Part shown: positions 1-12,200 of the stretch, piece after piece | How the letters are laid out: each line of letters starts with the position of its first letter | Numbering within the stretch: the stretch's first letter is position 1 | Origin: Hermatobates lingyangjiaoensis | Taxonomy: Eukaryota; Arthropoda; Insecta; Hemiptera; Hermatobatidae | NCBI GenBank assembly: GCA_026182355.1 | Contig: JAPFBL010000002.1 | Location: 1,178,001-1,242,000, forward strand | Direction of reading: 5' to 3' | Length of the DNA stretch: 64,000 bases | Translations under genes and position numbers: made by a program | The notes under the pieces: model-generated | The model's database searches: none | Told to the model about the DNA's origin: nothing | What the model saw: only the letters and a program-made list of their open reading frames with translations

Positions 1-1419
1 ACTTTACCCGTATGGCTATCTCTTTATTCTTAATCTTTTCTTGTCCGGTTTGAGTAGTTTCTTCATCGTTCAAGGATTATAACAGCATAGAAACAATTAC
101 TTAATTACAGGATATGTAATGAATTATCCTGTGATACATAAAGCGACAATAATCAAATTCGTCTGGACAGAATTCTAACAAATCACAAAAAACGAAATTT
201 TACTATATAATAAAAAAATTACTACATAAGGAAGTGTATCATTCGGACCCAGCTTTCTGTTGCATCTCAAAGCTAGTAAGAACTTAAAATATGAAATTTG
301 GTGATCATAATTCTTTGAGTTTTTAGATATCCTGCTCAAACACTCAAATAAAAGAAAGAAAAAAAAAGATATACATATACACACATAACTTTGTGAAACC
401 AATTTTTTTGGACTCAAGTGACCTCAAACATGTGCTTGCCTTCAATACGTAATACTTTTCATTGCTCCGTATTTAATAAGGGATATGCAAAAATAAATAT
501 CTTTACAATAGGCAAAAAATAAAAGGAAAAACGCCAAGACATTTCGGAATAACTCGATATTAAATAAGGCAAGTATCAAAGGAAATAAATACAATTTAGA
601 AACGGAAAATAAGTCTTTTAAACAAATAGAAAACAGAATCTTCAGTCGAGGAAAGAGAGGGATTACCACTTGTTTAAACTTACTCTGGTGACAAACAGTG
701 TTAAAGGGAAATGGTTTTACTTACAATTTTAGTAGATAAAACGGGCCTGAATAGTTTTTATTCTTCTAAACAATGCTGAAAATCATTCCAGTTAGTGCAT
801 TGGAAATACGAGTATAATTTCCTATCTAAATATTCCTTAGATAGGAAAATAACTAAGCAGCCGTTATTTTACTCATATCTCTTAAGTAAGTACAGTCTAC
901 TTTCATTATGGACTTTGAAATGTGCCATGCAACATCAATCAAAGCTCAAAAAGTTCCACAGCTTGAATGTTGAACTCGTGACCTGTAATATCAGTTTAAA
1001 TTTAAAACATTTTTCTTTATAACAAATTTGTTATGCATACATAAATTCGATATTAATTTTCAATATTGTGAATACATTGACCGGATTTTTCACCTTTCTT
1101 AAACAGAAATCCAACTAATTTTATCTCAAGGACAGAAGAACAAATAAAATACAATAATTTAGCGATGTTTCTCACATCTGACTATTTTTTTAAAAGACAT
1201 CAGCAACCATACTTAATGAGGTTATCAGAAAATATTCCTTACTGTCACAGTGTTACTGTTCCTAATGTAATAATGTCAAAGAAAAATGGAACCTTAGACA
1301 TGCTGGAAAATGGTCTTTGAATAATTTAAAGTAGGCAGAGTTTGACAACTACATTTTCCAATGGGTACCAAAGCACTGAAAGCTCAGGGTTAAGACAGTA
1401 CCTGAACTCAACAAGAGCC
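1..1419. other. AT-rich intronic DNA, no gene seen
   Basis: This stretch should be intron of the minus-strand GDAP2 gene, because GDAP2 exon 6 ends at 4550 and its remaining exons must lie further left. I looked on the minus strand for the next expected coding block, the start of the CRAL-TRIO half, and did not find it here. Open frames of 75-80 codons in this interval are low-complexity and unlike any family I know. Confidence 0.5.
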
Positions 1420-1424
1420 AGGCA

Positions 1425-1710
1425 GATGGACTAGACCGTCTGAGATGATCGCCTGAGTTACTCCAGGTCTCACACTCTGTGATTTATTTTCTTTGGGGTT
1501 GCCCAAGTCCTGGTTTATATGCCTCTACTTCTAAAAGACGGGGATGAACGAATAACAGAAGTTCTTGCAACAATCGACAATGCAATGCTGGAACGTATTT
1601 CGTAAGAATTGGACAATCGGCTTGATGCGAAAGATGTTTAATGCAAAATGTCACATTATAGTGACCAACAGTAATCACACTGAACATCTTTGAGTATTCC
1701 ATAAAAAAAA
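1425..1710 (+). pseudogene. Degenerate DDE (Tc1/mariner-like) transposase C-terminus
   Basis: The plus strand holds a broken version of the C-terminal part of a transposase type widespread in insects. Near 1463-1500 the frame reads PGLTLCDLFSLG, matching the family's SPDLTPCDFFLWG block, which carries the third catalytic acidic residue. Further on, in other frames, come ELDNRLDA (about 1597-1622) and TNSNHTEHL ending near 1690, which match the family's closing residues. Stops and frameshifts separate the pieces, so no protein can be made. The 97-codon minus-strand frame at 1484-1777 is only the antisense of this remnant. No terminal inverted repeats were identified. The element sits in a GDAP2 intron. 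Confidence 0.6.
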
Positions 1711-2469
1711 TGAGATTGCAAACTTTCAGAATATATATTCGTATTTTTATATCCATAATAGTTTTTGAGATATTCAATTTTAAAATGAAGCAAAACTTCT
1801 AGAATACCTGGTATTTAGAATATTACCTTGAAAAAAAAATTAAAAAATCAGTTAAGATAAAAAAAATACAAGAAGAGAGTTTATAAAAAAAGAGCAAAAA
1901 TCATGTAAATAATTAATAAGCACATATTAATTGATAAACACACTACCAATTTTAAACTGAACCGTTAATTTACATAAAAATTTAAGAATGACAAAGACAA
2001 ATAATAAAAAAAGAAAGTAAATAGGATTATAATAAAATATTAAATAGTTTACATTTAGCTTCTTGATATCGCCGCAAAAAAAATCAATATCTACGACGTT
2101 CCCTGTTTGAATATTAAGAGAGGTGAGTGGTACCTAAAATTACTTTTACAGAAATTACTTTTAAAGTAAGATTATTTCTCCTTGGAAGTGTAATGGCTGA
2201 CGCAAATGTAGGGAGCATCAAAATAACCCTTCTTAGCAATTCAAGAGAATCTTCTTTAGGCTTTAATGATTTATTTATATTGGAAGTTTAGAGTGATATT
2301 ATTATGTCAAGGTTTTAGAGTTTCCAGATGTTGAAAATAAAATACACTATTTATAAAAATGAATTGTTCGCCGATCGGTGTGTTGTCGAATCTATAGAAA
2401 AGGCAAAATGACATCTAATTGGATTACGATGTTCAAGGTTTGAAAAAGTATCCAATTTTTCCTTCTCAA

Positions 2470-2765
2470 GTTTAGTTTAAAATTTTTTTTAAATTTAGTT
2501 ATATATATACATATATAATGATAAAAATATCGACCGTGAAATAGAAACAAAATTAAAGTTTATCAGGACTGGGTCAGTTCTTCAGGTTCAAATTAAACTC
2601 TCATTGCCAACGTTTCGGTTTTTATTTAAAACCTTTTTCATAGGCAGAAGTATAACATTTTGAAACAGAAAAACTAAGAATTACATTAAAGATTATTTTA
2701 CAAAGAAAAATAGTCTGTGGATTTCAATAACAACTGTCTATATATATATATAATATAAAGTGTTA
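2470..2765 (-). repeat. Short interspersed element, family B, with hairpin-GAAAC module
   Basis: The segment has TA-rich ends and, on the minus strand, a GGTTTT/AAAACC hairpin directly followed by GAAACGTTGG (tail at 2611-2616 on the plus strand). The same unit recurs at 27880-28020 and 23920-24030, and its start reappears at the right edge of the window (63970-64000), sharing the phrase TTTATCAGGACT. Spread of one unit over 60 kb marks it as a mobile repeat. No coding capacity is seen. Confidence 0.6.
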
Positions 2766-2769
2766 ATTC

Positions 2770-3470
2770 GGATCAATTCGCATTTTTGTAACTAGTTTGG
2801 ATCACTTTAACTAACGGGCTACTAATAAACCAATATGGTATCGTTAATTAATTTTTATGATTTCTTTATCGAAGAACTTTTAGATCAAGCCTATATCTAA
2901 GTTTTAAAAATCACAAGCGATTAAAAACATATAAAATTGATACATTAACTAGTAAGATTGAAATAATTTTTAGGAATAAATGACTTCAAAGTAAATTTGG
3001 TAACACATAGTTCCATCTTTTTCTTATAATTTTATTCAAGATAAAATTTTATGTGAACATAAATGTTGACGTTGAAGATAAACTTTATTAAAGAAATTGT
3101 AACTACAGACGGCAAAACCAAGATATTTAATATTTGAATCTTAAATGCAAAGAGTCAAAATTAAGACTTACTACTTTGACAGCATCAACCTTTGTTAAGA
3201 CATGGGCCTTTATATTATAATTATAATAATAGGAGTATAAATAAGAGGACACACATCATTTCTAGTGCCACAGAAACATATTCATTCTTAGAGAAACAAG
3301 GTAATACATATTTACACATACAGTACATTTCACACATATGGTACACATTTATATATTTATTCATTCCAAAGTCAAAATCAAGACAAAAAAAAATACTTAA
3401 TGACGAAATTCCGAAGATTAATATCTCCACAGTTGATTAGCAAGTAAAGGACAAGTTACATACATAACTA
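2770..3470. other. AT-rich intronic DNA, nothing recognised
   Basis: No gene, RNA or repeat could be supported. Overlapping open frames on both strands at 3192-3440 are antisense to each other and show no codon structure or known motif. Confidence 0.5.
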
Positions 3471-3479
3471 ACCAAGTGA

Positions 3480-4165
3480 GGTTACCCTGTTAACCTGCTA
3501 TATGCAAGAACAAACGAAAGAGGAGGAGAAGGTGACCAATAGTAGGTGGGCCTGACCAATCCAAGGCGTTATGCGATCCATACCGAATGATGGATGATAT
3601 AGGGGTTACTGTATTACGAACGGAGCCTCAAGAGTCCCAGGAGACCCCCATTGAGTAAATAGCCTTACTCCAGTATGCGGTGCTCTGCCGGAGCGGGCAA
3701 AATACTACCGGCAAAGCTTCAGGGATTTTCCCCTTTATGATACTAAGGAGAAAGAAGTGCGGAGAACATCTTCCGGAAGTTCAGAGGGTCCAAAAGTGCT
3801 AACTAGTGGGAGCCAACCTCCCACAAGTTCACCTAAGGACCTTGCTGGGTCCAGCAGTAAAAGTTTTTCTATGGTTTTGTTACTGTCCCGAAGCACCTAC
3901 CTCTGAGTAGCTAAGTTGCCTGGCAGTCAGCCAGCAGGTGCAACGGTGTTTCTTCCTCTTCTTTGCAGAATCTGCACAAACCATCATTGATAATGCCCAT
4001 TCAGGCTCCCTATGTTTCGGGAGAAAGTGACTTCCTTTCTAGTTCATCGGGACAGTCTTCTTCAGAACTTGTTCTTAGGTGAACTTGTGGGAGGTTGGCT
4101 CCCACTAGTTAGCGCTTTTGGACCCTCTGCACTTCCAGTAATAGAGTAAAGGGCCGAAGGCCATG
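3480..4165 (-). mobile_element. Non-LTR retrotransposon (LINE) fragment
   Basis: This block is clearly richer in G+C than its surroundings. On the minus strand at about 3900-4000 it encodes NDGLCRFCKEEEETPLHLL followed by a Cys and an Ala-Thr, the cysteine-rich tail found after the RNase H domain in jockey/R1-type LINEs. It is soon cut by a stop. A related copy lies at 46360-46925. About 45 bp near 3785-3835 recurs inverted at 4078-4135, so the fragment is rearranged as well as truncated. The region 3560-3770 may be the element's other end but I could not read a protein from it. Confidence 0.65.
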
Positions 4166-4549
4166 ATTTCGCAACCATGCAACTTGAATTCTTCTATAAT
4201 ACTTCATCATAGAAGGTACAGTATTATACCAGGATTACGAACAATATATATTTCTTTAAATGAACAATTTTGTATTTAATTGTTTTCCTATACGAATTAA
4301 CACCAGATATAAATTATCAGATAGATCGATTACTGGGTTTTGGTTCAGGATTTAGATAATTTGAAATTGTCAAGATCATGATTTCATAATTTGAACTTGT
4401 GAAGAGCATCGTCACTTGCAAGTAAAGAAATATCCGTAATAAGTACATATAACAGATGAGGATTCCCTTTACAACGAGAATTATTATCATAACATTAATA
4501 AAAAGCATATATCCTCTATTAACTAATTTACGTAAACAACGCCATTTAC
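4166..4549. other. GDAP2 intron 6 start, AT-rich
   Basis: AT-rich DNA directly following the exon 6 splice donor (minus strand GTAAAT at 4549-4544). No further coding block is visible. Confidence 0.6.
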
Positions 4550-4703
4550 CTCTCTTTGGTGTGCAGTTCTCTGCTAATAACCGGATCTAAAGAGGTGACA
4601 TGCTTCTCTCCCAACAGCTTATGGTGATCCATGTCATGGTTGAGCTCTGGATCTCCCATCATATCAAAGTGGTCGGAGAGATCAATCACCGAACAGTCAT
4701 CTT
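4550..4703 (-). CDS. GDAP2: GDAP2 exon 6 (acidic linker after macro domain)
   Basis: 154-nt exon with acceptor TACTGTTGCAG just before 4703 and donor GAGAG|GTAAAT at 4550/4549. The single base G left from exon 5 plus AA here makes Glu, giving VS-EDDCSVIDLSDHFDMMG. This aligns with the vertebrate linker that reads EDEGLGVDLS and continues to a KLL block (here HHKLLGEK). It ends in ELHTKER in phase 2, at the point where the family next has a YNRWL-like block opening the C-terminal half. Assignment rests on perfect phase match and modest linker similarity, 40.7 kb from exon 5. A short alternative exon in between cannot be excluded. Confidence 0.8.
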
Positions 4704-7700
4704 CTGCAACAGTAGACTATTAATTAGCACTCAACAGAACATAAAAATTGAATAACTGTGACATTAAAATGTTTCATAAGGCATTAGACACTCAATTATC
4801 AATAATAATTTGGTTTACATTTGTACAAAACTGTAAATTAATGTATCACTGATGGGAAAAAAACATCCCATTTTGAGATTTTGACGGATACACAAGATTT
4901 GAGGCTCTCTGAATCCACAGTTGTGTAAACAACCTACAGATAGATCCGATGACTGGTACGATGTTATTTAACAGATATATAGTTCTCATTGTGGAAAAGG
5001 ATTATAGCTTTTGGGCAGTATTGAAGAATAAGAATGACATACATAATATCAAAAGAAATAATGATTTCTTCCAAATCATCTGGCATTCTAAAAACTTGAA
5101 ATTTTAGGAACGACTATTGCTTGATACGAATTTCATGATTTTTTATTATTGTAAAATGCAATGTAACACTAACAATTTTTAATAAAACCTTCAGAGGTAA
5201 AAATAAGTATATTAGATGTAAATTTATTTTGAAAATTAGTTTTATATTTTTTTTGTTTTTTTAAACCGATCCCCCAGCGGGTTAAAAACGTCAGCCCTTT
5301 ACGGTCTTTTTGTTTGATCTGTGATTCTACATTGAGAGTCCTAAATTTTGTCTAACTCAAGTGTATTTAGAGTAGGGATCTGACGAGTACCTGACACTCT
5401 ACACTCTACAGGCTCGGGACTGACGGCTTAACGTCCTCTCCGAGGGACCACGTACTCAGATTTATTCACCTCACATGTGAATAGATCGAGGGCCAGGTGG
5501 GTACCGAATAGTTCAGAGGAAAGTACGTTAACCACTGAGCTAACTTGGCACTCTAGCTTTATAATTAACAACAATTGTTACTTTTTTAATCTATAAACAA
5601 ACTAAAAACAAACCAACGAAAAACAAATTGGCAATATAATGAAACACGCACTTACTTGATATCGCATCAGGTGATATCGCTTCCTCTATCTAATGAATTG
5701 ATTATTAATCTATTTCACAGAGTGTTACTAATCTTAGTTATTAGTTATCATTACTTATCTCATGCTTGTCAAGTGTTAAAAGAATTGCAATCCCGTAATA
5801 ATTGGAAAAATGGAGATAACAATACCAAAATAAATCATTAAAATTGATTAATTAACAATGGTCTGATAATACGTTTACATAGTACAGTTGTGCACAGTTT
5901 ACTTCAATAGCAAAAGATTTTGCTATTAAAGAAAGAAACATAACAAAGGTAAACTCAAAGAATGAGAACAAACGTTCAAAGAAGTACAATTGAAGTTGGC
6001 GATCATTCTCTGAGTTTTTTTCACATATAATAAATTTAATATACAAGCTCTTTGCTAACCATGGTTTCAAAGATATCTATAAGTACATTTTCATAAAAGT
6101 AATATTGACTTGGCTATATATTTAAGGAAAACTAAATTTAAATAGGCCTCTTGATAAAAAGAGTTCATTCAACGTTTCACAAGATGAAGATACAATTCTT
6201 CTTAGATATTATTTTAACCTGAAAAATGGATGATTTCCCTTCTAGCTCTGAGCTGCTCAAATATCAGTTATTTTTACTTGATAACCAAAGTTAAAAACCT
6301 TACATTTCAAACAAGAGATGACTTGATAATTTGATAACATTGTTATTTTATTGATGACATTATAAGAGAAGTCAACCCTTCTACTCCGCAAACTCTTTTC
6401 TTCGCCCGATCAGCAGAACGTCTACAGTCTAGAGTACTGAGGTCTTCCTAGGAAGAATAAAACTCCGAGGAGCTTAGCTGATAAAATTGGTTATTTTTGT
6501 ATAATAGTAACATTCATGAATGTATATACAAGAAGAATCCTTTTAGTAAATGTAATAGCTAGGAGAACTTACTGTAGAGGGTAGTTGTTAAAAACTGTGT
6601 CCTTCGTTTCAGTCGTAATTGAAGTGTTATAATGAAATAGCACTTGAATTATCCCCCTAGGAAGTTTTCTTCGCATAGATTTTAGCATATTCTTATTACT
6701 AAAAAAGTAATCCCAAATCGAATGGTTTATACCAAAGTGCACTCAGTACAGTATAATCCTATTATCTGTAGTTGACGATTTTGTTTTGTGAAACTGCAAG
6801 ATACTTTGTGTTTTTTCTATCATACTTGATAGCTCTTTCAGAAGAAAAGAAAAAAAATACGTTTTAAAATCTTATTAAGTAGGTAGTAACAAAGTAAGAG
6901 ACAGATTCATGTGTAATATCAGATAAGAGGATTAGACTTCAAAATAGTAAATGTTGAAAGAACAGCACTTCATTTTGTCATAGTAGCGTGATGATGACTG
7001 GATATAGTCGGCAAAGTTGATACTCGTCCTATGTAGTATAGTGATTTAAAGGAAGCATCCTTTAGATCCTAAATTAGACGGATCCCAAAGAAAATGCGTC
7101 CTTTAGATCATTATACTATATAGGATGAGTATCAACTTCGCCGATGATATCCAGTCATCATCACGCTACTATGACAAAATGAAGTGCTATGATTTCAACA
7201 TTTACTATTTTGAAGTCTAAGCTCCTTATCTGATATTACACATGAATCTGTCTCTTACTTTGTTATTACCTACTTAATAAGATTTTAAAACGTATTTTTT
7301 CTATTCTTCTGAAAGAGCTATCAAGTACGATAGAAAAAAACACAAAGTATCTTGCAGTTTCACGAAACAAAATCGGCAACTACAGTTAATAGGATTATAG
7401 AGGAGAATACATATAGTTGACAACCCATGAATAGTAAATAAACACTGTTGATGATCTTTAAACATGACACACTCAATACTGACAAAATTGAACCCTGGAC
7501 CTGCGGTTTAAATGTCTGTATTATATCTATAAATGCCCCACTATCAACAACAATAAAATTGTATTATCAATTGTTAGGAATAAAAAGAAGAATAAAAAGC
7601 ATATACTAAGCTGTGATGGTGAACTCGATGCAAATGTGTTTGATTTTCTTTGGAAATATGATGTGTCTGTAAATATGGAAGCAACGTCTATCAAGACGAA

Positions 7701-9202
7701 AAGAGAGGAATAAGTGAATTGCACTCACGAGAGCACTGAACTGACTATCATTATACTACCTTCAAGGTCAACCAACTAGATACTGTCCCAAATTTACAGT
7801 TTTATCTATTATTTCAGACGCCAGATTATTTGTTGTTGTGGCTTGGTATTAGTTATATTTGTAAGTTTTCGTTCTACGTTGAATTTTACACCTTCAGTAA
7901 TTTTGTTTCAACAAGTATAAAATTATGTTCGTATATATTAATTTAGAGTAGATTTTTGTTTTATTTCATTATTCATATACTAATAATATATTAAGAAAAC
8001 AGAAGAATCTATAAATAAAACTAGTTTCTATTGTCACTGCTTGTTTAACATGTATTTAAACCAATGCGCTCTGATTACGATTATTTCTACTTGAAGATCC
8101 ACTAGTGCAAAACCGCTGGGACGACTACAACTGCTATGTTCGGAGGTAAGACAGATTTATGTAATATTATGAATAATATTGTGAATTTCTTTCGGTTATT
8201 ACTTCAGAGGAGCTATAAAAATACAATAACTTTCATAAAATAAAAAAACAAATTATTTAGTTTGATTTTAAATTGTTTATACTACATTTTATTTTAAATT
8301 ATGGGAATTGTTATATTATTTTTTTATAACATCTTAAAAATGCATCTGATAATTGGTTATGAATTAATATACTAAATTATAAATATATATGTTTACTTTT
8401 AATGAATTACTTGCGCGGAACTCGAAGATTTAATGAGTTAGAGTAAACAATCAGACAAGTGAATAAGAGTCGAACTTAAGAATGGTCTATAACTTAAGAA
8501 TATAGAATAGACCATAAGAATATAGTCTATAGTTTAAGAATGGTCTTAAACTGCTCTTGTAATAATCTGAAATTCATGATATTATTACAATATTGCACTG
8601 AAATAAGAACAATAGATACTAAATACAAACTGCAACTGTCCAAAATAATAATAAGAACGCAAAAAAGTACTATTTGATTTGATATAAATTAAGATAAAAT
8701 ACTTTGCCTAAAAAAATGAAAAATTGCTAAAAAGTAAAAAAAAAATTACGTGGAATAGGGCCATTCGTTGTCACACAAAGGACTGCGTATCTAGTAAGGT
8801 GCGGTATGGAGTGATTAAAAAATGATTGATACATACCCACACATCTATCCTTCTAAACTAGCAAGAATGAATTCAAGGGACTCAAAACTTTTAAATTTAT
8901 CACGATCTCAGAATCACTAGTTTATGATCACAACTGTACTGACAGTAAGTATAAACAATGCATTTCCAAGGGGCATGATAGATTTAGAATATTACTTTAT
9001 TACAAATGAATTAACTTTACAAATGTAATAGTTTTTTTTTTCATTTTGAATAAAACAGAAAACACACCACACAGACTGAAAATCCCAGGCTGCAACAGAC
9101 ATTCTACTATCATGTTTTGATCTAGCTTTTCAGGATTTATTGTTTCAACAATATCGGGAAACATTGATAAAATAAAACACAACGCGCATGACATACATAA
9201 GA

Positions 9203-9237
<35 letters not shown>

Positions 9238-12200
9238 TTTCGTTGAATTATATGATATTAAAATTTTAAAACGACCGTAACACTACCATCACAATGTAGA
9301 AGGAAAATGAATAACAAATTAATTTTTAAAATAACACTTTCCAATCCTACTTCAAAAAAAATTGCAATACTTATAAAAATTATTAGTTGTAAAATTATTT
9401 ATACAAATTATTTTTTGGAACTCTATGTAGCAAAACATACAAAGATGTCTTCCAATTCAGCGGCGTATAGGTAAAATTTACATAAAGTACTATGAAGAAG
9501 TATTCTAAAAGTTGGCAAGGAAATAAAGTAATGTGTTTTGTATTGTGTTATTATTCGGAACTGTCAGCCTAATAAATGGTACAATACTTTTCTCAGCAAA
9601 TATTCCAGGTAGATAACAAGGTCTGAGATAATGATAACGTTATCTGTCGTAATCATCCTCTTCAAAACTGACAGTGAATCATTTTCACAATTATTTTTCA
9701 ATCTAATTTTTCCTATCACCCGCCACTTCCCCGCAGTAACCATACCGATTGCTCAAGGTCTTTTAAATAAAAACAACCAATTATATATCAGGCAGCCAAC
9801 ACCTTTACTGAGGCTCTCATTTTGAACCAAGTTTTATCAGTCGTGTGGCAGTGCCGTGTTAGTAATGTGGTGTGCCCATAGTGGAAGGTTTTGCCCTACA
9901 CAATCTCATTTCACATCCTAAACTGTAAAAGTTTACAGTTTTAGATTCCAAGGTGCATTCAACCTGCACGTTTTTTTCCCTTATCCTAAATTATTCCTTA
10001 ACTAGTATTCTTCCGCAACCTATTCTCATCTGTTGCCTTGTGTTTTTTTTATCATTATTATGATTTTTTATTTATTATTTGCCCTGTACGCCTTCAAAAA
10101 AAGCTTACGACCAGCGGTGTGAATTTGATTGAAACTTGGACAACTTGAAAAAGAATCTTCATGCTTCCAGTCTTACTGCGTACTGTTCAGTCGTGTTGAA
10201 TGCGGTGGTATTGTCACCAAACTGAATTGACATTTCCACCCTACACTTTCACCTCCAGTCTGCAGTTGTCCTGTCCTCGCTCTCACATTGCAATATATCT
10301 GTTTTTTTCATCCCAGTTTGAAATGACCAACTAATGATAAGTAACTAAATGTGATCTAACATATTAGTAATCTTTAAATAAAACAGAACCTTATTATTCT
10401 CTAAATTCATAACTAAAAAAATCATTAATTATTTTAGCAAAGTCTTCAAAGTTAGTCCTATTGTTAAATATCTAGTATTTCAAAGTTGTCACTCAAAGTT
10501 TTCCACAATTATGACTAATTGTACATTTAAACAACAACAAATTCAGGAAAGGAATATAGGTCTTTCGACCAAATAGTAAATAGTCAAACCATGTCACAAT
10601 TCCAAAATAACACTTGATGTAATAGATGGATTAATTTACCACAATGAAACTAATTTGGAAACAATGCTCTAAGGCCTTTCGTCAACACATCGTCAAAGAG
10701 CAAGAACTTGCTCTATCATTAAATATCCTGCCAACTTTAAGTCTATTATGTTTCTTACATACCTTCTCGAGTTTTCTTATATTATTCCTCCATCTTTCCG
10801 GTACGATATAAATCAACTCACCGAATGATTTGTTTTTATTTCTATTTTCCATATTTACACAGGGCCGACGTTACGGTCTACACTGACCATTATTAAGAAA
10901 TTCTTTTCACAATATTTTTACAATCCATGATAAAATACTTATTTACATTAACAATCATTTCGCTTCATTCAAAGATAGCTAACAATAAAAGAAAGGTAAA
11001 ATAAAATAAGGTCTAATAAAAGAAGGTCTGCTCCCAAAGTATACCAATATAAACATTGGACTTCGCAGTAACTCATATCTTTCTACCTGATGAAAAGGTA
11101 GTCCAAATATGGTAGTAGTTTTTGCGATCTCTTTTATGTATGTTCTTTCTATGAATTTAGTTAATGTAGTTTATGGAATCGTTTCACGTAACTGCTTATA
11201 TATACAAATATATTGTAAGTAAAATTTTCAAATTAATATTGACCCACGCTGACTACGTTTTCCGTTTAACTTTTGAAGTTTACTTTAAAAATTAGTAGAG
11301 TTCGAGCTAAGTTTTGAAGAGAATACTTTTTAGTACCTGACAGTTGCAAGTTATCTTTTCAACCTCTTCATCTATAACTTGTAATAGTTACATCACTATT
11401 GTTACATCACAATTGTTCGCAAAGAATATTATTTTTTAATTTAGTTTCTTTGCTTTGTCTCTGAAGTCATGGGAAATGCCAGAACGTAAATAATAATACT
11501 TTCCTAGTCCAGATTTGTTATCTGAATAATTAATTACATACGGTCACTATGAGGTATTGAAGTTTAAGTGAGTAACTAGATTAACTTATTGTTACCATAT
11601 AGAAAAAAAACTCCTAGTAACGATAAACTTATTTAAGATTTATACGATAAATATCGTAACCAGAAATTAATATTCTTTAGAAGAATCAACATCAAGTATA
11701 ATGATCCTTTCAACACCGCTTGAGCAGTCTTAATGGTGTTGACGTATTTCGAACATTTCTTCTCGAGAGTTCAATACACCGTCTCACCAGTTAGACGGCA
11801 CTCATTTGTGGCTTTTTAAAAATCTGAACCTAATGTACCATCATGCACTGTGTTAAAAATAACAAAAATCTTCATGTAAATTATGAAAAATTGTTATTTT
11901 TACACAGAAGTTTTATTTACTAAATACCAGCATCAACTCGGCTTCGCCAGAGTATAAAAAATACAATAATTATTGTAAATTGAGAAATATTTTTGTCTAA
12001 AATATTAGTGTGATTTGTCACTTCTTTATTGCAAAGAATCTAAAATTATCCTTCAATTGGATCCCTTGAAATTGAAGGGATCAAATAAAAAGGAATATAA
12101 TTCATAGTTATACAGCAATTAATATATATTATAATATATAATAATCTAGTTATACGCATGAATTTAAAAAGTAATATTTTTTAACAACTACTATTAATCG

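Noticed and set aside
1484..1777. A 97-codon minus-strand gene
   Set aside because: It is antisense to a plus-strand transposase remnant with recognisable motifs.
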